Source: Brevundimonas sp. UBA4609 (GTDB lineage Bacteria; Pseudomonadota; Alphaproteobacteria; Caulobacterales; Caulobacteraceae). From it: a DNA stretch of 5,071 bases. The number at the start of each line of letters is the position of its first letter. The stretch's first letter is position 1. A model generated the notes under the pieces. It searched no databases. It was not told the origin of the DNA and saw nothing but the letters and a program-made list of their open reading frames with translations. The DNA is taken from contig DGIZ01000038.1 of the NCBI GenBank assembly GCA_002386585.1, positions 1 to 5,071 of the forward strand. The letters are read 5' to 3'. Made by a program: the position numbers and the translations under genes. Positions 1 through 5,071 of this stretch are shown piece after piece.

Positions 1-2251
1 CGCGCGCGGGCAGGGCGGCGAAGGTCGAGGCGACCGAGGCGACCGCGTCCTCTACCTTGACGTCACCGACCATGACGATGTCGATCGGGCCGGAGGCCAG
101 GCCCTGAACCACGCCCTGTTTCAGATCGTCCAGGGTGAAGGCGGCGATCTCCTCCGGCGAGGGCATGGATTCGCGCTTGTCGCCGCTGGCCAGCAGGCCG
201 CTGGCCTGAAGGCTGAAGGCGCCGCTGGGGGTGGCCATCTGCTGGGCCATGAACTGCGGCAGGACGGCCTTGATCTGCTCGAACGGCGCGGGGCGCAGGC
301 CCGGGTCGGTCAGATAGGCGGCCAGCACCTGCATCTGCAGCTGAAGGTCGGCCGGGCGGGTGGCGCCCGACAACTGATAGGCGTCGCCGTCGATGGCGAA
401 ACCGGCGCCGTAGATCTTGCCGGTCAGGACGCGATTCAGCTCGTCCGCAGTCAGCTTGCCCAGACCGCCTGCGGTGAAGACCATCGGCGCCAGGGACTGC
501 GACGTGAAGCGGTCGGTCGGCAGGCCCATCTCGCCGATGCCGGTGCGGACCGAGATCAGGATCTGCTGGTCCTTGAAGGCCGTCGGCTTGACGGTGAGGC
601 GCACGCCGTTGGGGAAGGTCACGACGGTGGCGCCGACGGCGGCGACTTCGGTGGTCGAGGCGGGCGTGGCGGCTGCGCCGAAGTCGGCGTAGGGCCATTC
701 CAGCGCCGCCTGTTCGGCCGGAGCGGTCACCGGCGTGGCGCGGCTGGCCTCCAGCAGGGCGGTGACGCCGGCCTCGCCGCCCTCGATCGGCTCGGGCGTG
801 ATGACCAGGGCCAGGGGGCCTTGGCCTTCAAAGGCGCGCTTGACCTCGGCGCTGACCTGTTCCGCCTTGAGATCCTTCACTGCGGCTTCGAACAGGGCGA
901 GGTTGGCGGCGGGCGAGGAGAAGACGCGGTCGTCATTGACAGCGCCCAGCAGGGCGTTGGCCAGGGCCGGGGTGCTGCGCGTCGCGGCCGCCTGGACGGC
1001 GTTTTCCAGCGCCGTGCGGGTGTTGGCGATCTCGCGATCCAGTTCGACCTGCGAGACGCCGAACTGAACCAGGCGCCGCTGTTCCTGCTCGATGGTTTCC
1101 AGCGCGCGCTGGATGCCGCCAGGATTGAAGGCGGCCGAGACGCTGCCGAGGTCCAGGGTCTTGAACAGGGTCGCCTGGCCGCCGCCGGCGCCGATGAAGG
1201 GCGGGTTGTCGGCCCGGGCCAGTTCGCCCAGGCGGCGGTTCAGCACGGCCATGCCCAGGTTCTGCAGCAGGGCGTCGCGACGTTCCGAAGCCGTGTCGGG
1301 ATCAAGGTCCGGGTTGCGGATCCAGTTCAGCTGGACCGAGGACTGCACGCCCGGCTCGACCAGGATGCGGGTCTCGGGCTGGCGCGGGGCCACCTGTCCC
1401 AGATCGGGCTCGGGACCGTCGGCGGCCTTGGGCGTCCAGTCCGAGAAGGCGGCCTTGATCTTGGCTTCCATCTGATCGACGTCGAAGTCGCCGACCGCCA
1501 CCATGGTGGCGCGTTCGGGGCGGTAATAGGCTTCGTAGAACTCGACGAAGCGCTCGCGCGGGGCGCTGCGGATGATGCTGAGGTCGCCGATGGGCAGGCG
1601 GTTCGACAGCCGTTGGCCCGGCGCCAGCAGGGCGATCTGCGCCTTCAGCGAGCGCAGGGCGGGGGTGTTGCGCAGCCGCTCTTCGCCCTCGATCACGCCG
1701 CGCTCGGCGTCGATGTCCTCGGCCTTCATCAGGGCTTCGGACACCTGTTCGCGCATGATCCGCAACGAGGTGTCGACCGTCTCGTCGTTGGTGCGCGGCA
1801 GCTCCAGCGTATAGGCGGTCTGGTCGAAGCTGGTGAAGGCGTTGGTGTCGGCCCCGAAGGCCAGGCCCAGACGCTCCAGAATCCGCAGCAGCTCATTCTC
1901 GGGCACGTTCGTCGTGCCGTTGAAGGCCATGTGCTCCATGAAGTGGGCCAGACCCAGCTGGTCCTCGTTCTCCATCAGAGAGCCGGCCGCGATCCGCAGG
2001 CGCAGCGACGCCTGGCCCGGCGGGGTGGCGTTCCTCATGATGGCGTAGCGCATCCCGTTGGGCAGGACGCCGAAGCGCACGGCCGGGTCGGCGGGAATGT
2101 CGCTGGCCGCTTGGGCCCAGGGTTTGGAGGGCTGCGCGTCCTGCGCCGCGACGGCCGAGGGCGGCGTCAGGGCGAGGGCGGGAAGCGCCGCGCCGCCCAT
2201 CAGGGCGAGGCTGGACGCGGCAAGCAGAAGCAGGCGACGAGGGGATCGCAT
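1..2251 (-). CDS. Secreted M16 (insulinase/pitrilysin) zinc metalloprotease, PqqL-like; C-terminus cut by window edge
   Basis: The frame is open from ATG 2251 to the left edge, giving 750 codons with no stop. An Arg-rich, hydrophobic N-terminus (residues 1-36, likely cleavage after Ala36 in SAVAA|Q) is a signal peptide, so the enzyme should act in the periplasm or beyond. The active-site signature HFMEH is at 103-107 (inverted HxxEH: His103 and His107 bind zinc, Glu104-107 region holds the catalytic Glu106). The third ligand is probably Glu190, in the ERGVIEGE segment at 183-190. A first M16 C-type domain follows, with YYRPERATMVAVGD at 242-255. A second M16 half begins near 545 (FPNGVRL) and shows no HxxEH, which is normal for two-half M16 enzymes, where only the first half is catalytic. 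The N-terminal motif LPNGMRY...GLAHFMEHMAFNGT resembles E. coli PqqL. Family members are usually about 930-980 residues, so roughly 200 residues are missing off the window. GGAG 8 nt upstream supports the start. The substrate is unknown. The family call is firm. Confidence 0.95.
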   Translation of the reverse strand, partial: MRSPRRLLLLAASSLALMGGAALPALALTPPSAVAAQDAQPSKPWAQAASDIPADPAVRFGVLPNGMRYAIMRNATPPGQASLRLRIAAGSLMENEDQLGLAHFMEHMAFNGTTNVPENELLRILERLGLAFGADTNAFTSFDQTAYTLELPRTNDETVDTSLRIMREQVSEALMKAEDIDAERGVIEGEERLRNTPALRSLKAQIALLAPGQRLSNRLPIGDLSIIRSAPRERFVEFYEAYYRPERATMVAVGDFDVDQMEAKIKAAFSDWTPKAADGPEPDLGQVAPRQPETRILVEPGVQSSVQLNWIRNPDLDPDTASERRDALLQNLGMAVLNRRLGELARADNPPFIGAGGGQATLFKTLDLGSVSAAFNPGGIQRALETIEQEQRRLVQFGVSQVELDREIANTRTALENAVQAAATRSTPALANALLGAVNDDRVFSSPAANLALFEAAVKDLKAEQVSAEVKRAFEGQGPLALVITPEPIEGGEAGVTALLEASRATPVTAPAEQAALEWPYADFGAAATPASTTEVAAVGATVVTFPNGVRLTVKPTAFKDQQILISVRTGIGEMGLPTDRFTSQSLAPMVFTAGGLGKLTADELNRVLTGKIYGAGFAIDGDAYQLSGATRPADLQLQMQVLAAYLTDPGLRPAPFEQIKAVLPQFMAQQMATPSGAFSLQASGLLASGDKRESMPSPEEIAAFTLDDLKQGVVQGLASGPIDIVMVGDVKVEDAVASVASTFAALPAR

Positions 2252-2259
2252 TCGGTAGT

Positions 2260-2263
2260 CTCC
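2260..2263 (-). promoter_or_regulatory. Ribosome binding site of the M16 protease gene
   Basis: GGAG on the minus strand sits 8 nt before the ATG at 2251. No other in-frame start nearby gives a signal peptide, so this site supports the chosen start. It also shows that the gene can be translated independently of the hfa genes upstream. Confidence 0.6.
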
Positions 2264-2363
2264 GCGACGTGCGAGCGGGCGGCCCCCGGGACTGATTGCG
2301 GCCCTGCACGTGATGACAGACGCGAAGCTTCTTCAGCTCCGCGCCTGTTTACGGTGACAAACG

Positions 2364-2382
2364 AACTTGACTGTCTCAAGTT
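2364..2382. repeat. Short perfect inverted repeat between hfaD and the M16 protease gene
   Basis: AACTTGA-CTGTC-TCAAGTT is a 7-bp perfect stem with a 5-nt loop, 27 nt past the hfaD stop. It lies in a notably AT-richer patch (about 2341-2400) of an otherwise GC-rich window. On the minus strand it is followed by TCGTTTGTC, which is too poor in uninterrupted T for a classic intrinsic terminator, and the stem is AT-rich and weak. It could be a weak terminator, an operator dyad, or part of a promoter for the protease gene. The rest of the 157-nt gap (2252-2408) shows no open frame or clear promoter that I can defend. Confidence 0.35.
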
Positions 2383-2408
2383 ACCGAAAGTTAATCCGCG
2401 ACCTTCGT

Positions 2409-3671
2409 TCAGGGGCGGGTGACGTAGAAGCTCGCGGTATTGCCGACGGCGTTGGCGCCGGCGACGACGTTGCGGCCCCAGCCGTTTATGGTGGTGGTCG
2501 CTGTGGCCCGCACATCGCCCATGTTGGTCTGGCTGTTGCGCGCGTTCAGATCGCCGCCGCAGGTCGAGCAGGCGAAGCCGGTGACGGCGTTGCCCGCCGC
2601 ATTGGCCCCGACATAGGCGTCATAACCGTTCTGACCCGTGAAGCCGGCGCTGGCGGTGACGCCGCCGGTGTTCAGCTGGGTGTTGTTGATGTTGACGTAG
2701 ATGTCGTTGTTGCCGGCATGGACCTCGTTGCCCACGGCCTCGGCCGTCGAATAGGCGGCGCCGAAGTCATAGGAGCTGAGCTCGGTTCGCGACAGCACCT
2801 CGGCCGAGTTCTGCTGATCCACGTCCACGACCAGCGAACCGCCCTGGTTATAGAAGGCGGCCTGGTTGGAGGCGGCGCGGCTGCGTCCGGCGATGTCCCA
2901 GGCGTTGCCCGCCCACACGCCGGTCCAGGCGGTGACGCCGGCGCCTGAGGCGTTCTGGCTGACCGCCAGCTCCTGGTGCGAGTTCGGCGTCGAGGTCGCC
3001 TGCACCGCATTGGCCGAAGCCTGGCTGCTGAAGACGGCAGGGGCCGGGGCGTAGGTGAAGCGGGCTTCGTTCTCGGCGTAGATCTCGCCGGTCGAATTCT
3101 GGTTCGTGCGGCCGGTGACGGCGGCGCGCTGCTCGCCCGTGCCGCCGGCGCCCAGGGCGACGGTGTTGCCGATGGCGTCGGCCGAGACGTGGCCGCCGTA
3201 GTTCAGTCGCGCGCCGGTCTCCACGATCTGGCTGCGCGCCGTGACGTCGCCGTTCAGATTCTGGCCGGCGTCGACGTCGATGCCGGTGTTGACGGCGGTT
3301 CCGGCCAGATAGTTGCCGCGCGCCTGGGTCACGCTGTTCACATAGCCCGTGTCGCCGCGCAGCGTCAGGGAAGTGTCCGCCACGGCGGCGCCCTGCATGT
3401 CCTGGGTCGAGCGGATGTCGGCGGCGCGGCCCTCGGCGCCGCCGGAAAGGGCGTTGCCCATGGCGGCGTTCGACACGGCGACGTTGTCGCCGACGTTGAC
3501 GACGTTCAGGCGCTGACCGCTGATGACGTCGCCCAGGTTGAGCTGTTCATTCAGGACCAGACCGCGATCCTGGGCTTGAGCCTGAGCGAAGGGGGCCTCA
3601 GCGGCCGCCGCGACGCACAGCGCTGTCGCGGCGATCGTGCCAGCGAGACGGGTCGGCGCGAGTTTGGCCAT
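2409..3671 (-). CDS. hfaD: Holdfast anchor protein HfaD (secreted repeat adhesin)
   Basis: This is a 420-residue secreted protein, third in an hfaA-hfaB-hfaD cluster. In Caulobacter, HfaD is a surface protein at the stalk tip that, with HfaA, anchors the holdfast polysaccharide to the cell; its export depends on HfaB. Residues 1 to about 31 form an Ala-rich signal peptide (likely cleavage in AQA|QAQ). The mature part is rich in Asn, Gly, Ala, Thr and Val, with almost no Lys, and is built of eight degenerate repeats of about 48 residues marked by Q-x-N-x-G-x-V and, about 30 residues later, A-x-G-N. This composition suits an elongated beta-rich, curli-like or beta-helical adhesin. The only mature cysteines are Cys368 and Cys371 (CSTC). 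ATG 3671 is the only start that keeps the signal peptide, although it lies 74 nt inside hfaB and has only a weak Shine-Dalgarno (ACGGAC), which suggests translation coupled to hfaB. Assignment rests on order, size, export signal and composition rather than on a recalled alignment of the whole protein. Confidence 0.88.
   Translation of the reverse strand: MAKLAPTRLAGTIAATALCVAAAAEAPFAQAQAQDRGLVLNEQLNLGDVISGQRLNVVNVGDNVAVSNAAMGNALSGGAEGRAADIRSTQDMQGAAVADTSLTLRGDTGYVNSVTQARGNYLAGTAVNTGIDVDAGQNLNGDVTARSQIVETGARLNYGGHVSADAIGNTVALGAGGTGEQRAAVTGRTNQNSTGEIYAENEARFTYAPAPAVFSSQASANAVQATSTPNSHQELAVSQNASGAGVTAWTGVWAGNAWDIAGRSRAASNQAAFYNQGGSLVVDVDQQNSAEVLSRTELSSYDFGAAYSTAEAVGNEVHAGNNDIYVNINNTQLNTGGVTASAGFTGQNGYDAYVGANAAGNAVTGFACSTCGGDLNARNSQTNMGDVRATATTTINGWGRNVVAGANAVGNTASFYVTRP
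2412..3545 (-). repeat. Eight degenerate ~48-residue protein repeats covering mature HfaD
   Basis: Each unit carries a Q-x-N-x-G-x-V type motif whose key Gln falls at residues 43, 90, 137, 191, 239, 287, 332 and 381 (steps of 47, 47, 54, 48, 48, 45, 49). An A-x-G-N type motif follows, with its Asn at 73, 120, 169, 221, 269, 315, 361 and 411. The distance from Gln to Asn is 30, 30, 32, 30, 30, 28, 29 and 30. The best-kept copies are NLGDV (45-49), NLNGDVTA (138-145), QLNTGGVTA (332-340) and QTNMGDVRA (381-389). Copies 4, 5 and 6 are worn: units 4 and 5 lack the Gly of GN, and unit 6 lacks the Gly of the first motif. The repetition is seen at protein level; I did not see long identical DNA copies, so the duplication is old or under selection for divergence. 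Confidence 0.7.
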
Positions 3672-4620
3672 TGTTCGTGTCCGTGTTTGCGTAAGCGGGA
3701 TAATAGCCGCCGGTCGGGCCCACAGGGCTGTCGGCCAGCGGGTCGTTGGCGGGGTTGAGGCAGATTTCCGGGCCGGGGGCGCCGTAGAGGTTGGCCATGA
3801 ACTCGACCGTGGCGCGTTCGACCAGGGCGCGAACCGCCAACTGGACCGGCTCTAGGCCGCTGGACCCGGCCGAGATATCGAAGACGTTGCCGTTCAGGAA
3901 GTCGAAGACGCCCGCCGACACTTCGCGGCCGACGATCTGCTTCTGATAGGAGACGACGTCCACGACCTCCAGGGTGGTGGTCTGCACCAGGCGCAGGTCG
4001 ATCGCGACGTTCATCACGAAGACCTTGCCGGTGATCAGGCCCGAGCCGCCGTTCTGCTCCACCTCGCCGCCGGCGATGTCGAAGCCGCCCGAGCGGATGT
4101 TGTAGTTCACCTCGGTGATGCCGCCGACCACATAGAAGTCGGAGCCCGGCACCTGGCCGGCCAGGATGCGGCGGAAGGCGGCGTCCTGGGGCGCGCCGTT
4201 CGGCACGTCGTCGCCGATCAGCTTGTTGTTGGCGTAGCGCAGCTCAAGCTCGGACACTGAGGTGTCATAGCGCTCGACGATGCGGGCGCCGGCCTTGGCC
4301 AGGGCGGTGTTGGCCATCAGGGACGCGCCCTGGGTGATCTGGCGACCGCCGTCCGAGGAGATGGAGCCGGTGTAGTCGCTGATCCGACCCACGGCCATGC
4401 GCGGCGAGGGCAGGTTGTAGCGGCGCGCATAGTCGGCCAGGCAGTACAGGGCGGTCGAATAGGGCGTCGGGTTCGACGTCACCGGCGCGTTGCCGATCGG
4501 CTTGGCGTACTGGCCTGACGGACCGGCGGTGGTGCTGACGCAACCGCCCAGCAGGGCGGCGGCGGCGGCGACGCAGCCCAGGGCTCGGACGGGCGAACGG
4601 CGGATGGCGGATATCTTCAT
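3598..4620 (-). CDS. hfaB: Holdfast anchor secretion lipoprotein HfaB (CsgG family)
   Basis: A 340-residue CsgG-family lipoprotein. CsgG is the nonameric outer-membrane pore that exports curli subunits; HfaB plays the matching role for the holdfast anchor proteins HfaA and HfaD in Caulobacter. The signal peptide ends in a lipobox, LGGC, with the lipidated Cys at 27 and Val at +2, which favours the outer membrane. CsgG-like landmarks in order: AVGRISDYTG (76-85), the Ala-rich helix ASLMANTALAKAG (99-111), VVGGITEVNYNIRSGG (164-179), VAIDLRLVQTTTLEVV (205-220), EVSAGVFDF (233-241) and LEPVQLAVRALVE (256-268). The segment between Gly85 and Gly98 is shorter than in CsgG and carries no aromatic residue. 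A tail of about 60 residues beyond the CsgG core (280-340) ends in an Arg-rich stretch that overlaps hfaD. Cys60 and Cys287 are the other mature cysteines and could pair. The start overlaps the hfaA stop (ATGA) and has no clear Shine-Dalgarno, so translation is probably coupled. Confidence 0.94.
   Translation of the reverse strand: MKISAIRRSPVRALGCVAAAAALLGGCVSTTAGPSGQYAKPIGNAPVTSNPTPYSTALYCLADYARRYNLPSPRMAVGRISDYTGSISSDGGRQITQGASLMANTALAKAGARIVERYDTSVSELELRYANNKLIGDDVPNGAPQDAAFRRILAGQVPGSDFYVVGGITEVNYNIRSGGFDIAGGEVEQNGGSGLITGKVFVMNVAIDLRLVQTTTLEVVDVVSYQKQIVGREVSAGVFDFLNGNVFDISAGSSGLEPVQLAVRALVERATVEFMANLYGAPGPEICLNPANDPLADSPVGPTGGYYPAYANTDTNNGQTRADPSRWHDRRDSAVRRGGR
4617..4620 (-). promoter_or_regulatory. 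ATGA stop/start overlap of hfaA and hfaB
   Basis: The TGA of hfaA (4619-4617) and the ATG of hfaB (4620-4618) share bases. The 20 nt before the hfaB ATG hold no good Shine-Dalgarno, so reinitiation by ribosomes finishing hfaA is the likely way hfaB is translated. This fixes both the operon and the hfaB start. Confidence 0.8.
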
Positions 4621-5051
4621 GGACGCGGCCCGTTCAGGGTGGTGCCGGCGTTGATGTCGCCGGTGTTGGTCTGGGTGGAGTTGACGACGACCGTGTTGCG
4701 GTTGCCCTGGACGACCACATTCAGGTTGTTGCCGATGGCGGTGGAGCCGCCGATGTTCGTGCCGGAGCCGACGCCGCCGCTGAAATGGCTGGACGAGGAG
4801 CTGCTGTCGCTGCGCGAATAGGCGCTGCCGTTCTGCTGGATGATGCCGTCGACGACCAGGCGGTTGCCGTTGGCGTCGCGGGTGGTGCCGCGGCTGGCCT
4901 GCGCCGTGGTGTAGCGCGAGGCGCCGTAGCCGGCCTGGAACTGGCCTGCGCCGGCCGAGCCGGTCGACTGTGCGACGGCCGAACCGGCGGGCAGGGCCGC
5001 CAGCACGGCGGCGGCCGCTACGGTCATGAGTGTCAGGCTATGAGACGACAT
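4617..5051 (-). CDS. hfaA: Holdfast anchor protein HfaA (small secreted curli-like protein)
   Basis: A 144-residue secreted protein, first gene of the hfaA-hfaB-hfaD cluster. In Caulobacter, HfaA sits at the stalk tip, forms very stable multimers and helps anchor the holdfast; it needs HfaB. Residues 1-27 are a signal peptide (cleavage AVA|Q). The mature protein is rich in Ser, Gly, Asn, Thr and Gln and has no cysteine. It contains a Ser run (83-88, mixed Ser codons, so not a simple slippage tract). Its C-terminal part (104-135) reads STAIGNN, then NVVVQGNRNTVVVNS, then TQTNTGDINAG. The alternation of V/T with Q-G-x-x-N resembles the curlin repeat of CsgA and CsgB, which suits an amyloid-like polymer exported by a CsgG-type pore. 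The same motifs occur in HfaD. GGGAG 6 nt upstream supports ATG 5051. A start at Met9 would also leave a usable signal sequence but has no better binding site. The promoter lies off the right edge. Confidence 0.88.
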   Translation of the reverse strand: MSSHSLTLMTVAAAAVLAALPAGSAVAQSTGSAGAGQFQAGYGASRYTTAQASRGTTRDANGNRLVVDGIIQQNGSAYSRSDSSSSSSHFSGGVGSGTNIGGSTAIGNNLNVVVQGNRNTVVVNSTQTNTGDINAGTTLNGPRP

Positions 5052-5057
5052 AAGGCG

Positions 5058-5062
5058 CTCCC
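5058..5062 (-). promoter_or_regulatory. Ribosome binding site of hfaA
   Basis: GGGAG on the minus strand with a 6-nt spacer to the ATG at 5051 is the best Shine-Dalgarno in the window. It fits the first gene of a coupled operon, where the lead gene recruits the ribosomes. Only 20 nt upstream of hfaA are visible, so no promoter can be called. Confidence 0.75.
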
Positions 5063-5071
5063 GAAATCTTC

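Noticed and set aside
63..698. Minus-strand open frame of 211 codons within the protease gene
   Set aside because: It lies in a different frame of the same strand as the M16 gene and is extremely rich in Arg, Pro and Gly, which marks an out-of-frame reading of GC-rich codons.
1893..2309. Minus-strand open frame of 138 codons over the protease start
   Set aside because: It overlaps the M16 start in another frame, is Arg/Pro/Gly-rich and lacks any family motif, while the M16 frame carries the signal peptide and active site here.
2380..2394. Possible CtrA binding site, minus strand TTAACTTTCGGTAAC
   Set aside because: The spacer is six bases rather than seven and the second half is GTAA, so it fails the TTAA-N7-TTAA rule. 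It is kept only as part of a weak note on the gap.
821..2422. Long plus-strand open frame of 533 codons
   Set aside because: It is antisense to the M16 protease gene, whose signal peptide, HFMEH motif and domain order are clear. The translation is a low-complexity mix of Ala, Gly, Arg, Gln, Val and Leu typical of the mirror of GC-rich codons, and no ribosome binding site or motif supports it.
3615..3617. Cys19 of HfaD as a lipoprotein attachment site
   Set aside because: The residues before it are T-A-L, so the position before Cys is Leu rather than Gly, Ala or Ser, and it sits inside the hydrophobic core. A normal signal peptidase site follows near residue 31.
2976..3758. Plus-strand open frame of 260 codons
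   Set aside because: It is antisense to hfaD and the end of hfaB, with the Val/Ala/Gly/Asp-rich composition expected of a shadow frame in GC-rich DNA and no recognisable motif.
4787..4804. Ser run in HfaA as a slippage (phase-variation) tract
   Set aside because: The six Ser codons are mixed AGC, TCC and TCG, so there is no homopolymer or simple DNA repeat to slip on.

Overview
The window is a GC-rich stretch in which all four convincing genes lie on the minus strand. The best reading is an alphaproteobacterium of the family Caulobacteraceae (Caulobacter, Brevundimonas or a relative). The reason is the gene order hfaA-hfaB-hfaD, which encodes the holdfast anchor that ties the polar adhesive polysaccharide of stalked bacteria to the cell envelope. 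The genus is an inference; no rRNA or tRNA is present to test it.

Layout, read in the direction of transcription (right to left). At the right edge is hfaA (5051-4617), a small secreted Asn/Gln/Ser-rich, curli-like protein with a good ribosome binding site. Its stop overlaps the start of hfaB (4620-3598) in an ATGA junction. HfaB is a CsgG-family outer-membrane lipoprotein, the presumed secretion pore. hfaB overlaps hfaD (3671-2409) by 74 nt, so the last 24 codons of hfaB share bases with the HfaD signal peptide. HfaD is a secreted adhesin whose whole mature part can be read as eight degenerate repeats of about 48 residues. After a 157-nt gap that holds a short inverted repeat but no convincing terminator comes a large secreted M16 zinc metalloprotease (2251 to the left edge). 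It is cut by the window after 750 codons.

Together, HfaB would export and/or seat HfaA and HfaD at the outer membrane of the stalked pole, where HfaA and HfaD form the surface anchor for the holdfast. The tight overlaps argue for one operon with coupled translation. The M16 protease lies on the same strand but is separated by a gap and has its own ribosome binding site; a functional link to the holdfast is only a guess from proximity.

The most interesting sequence-level observations are the regular repeat in HfaD and its reappearance as a short version in HfaA, the long overprinted hfaB/hfaD junction, a shortened pore loop in HfaB that seems to lack the aromatic constriction of CsgG, and a CxxC pair holding the only cysteines of mature HfaD. 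I found no RNA genes, mobile elements or CRISPR arrays.
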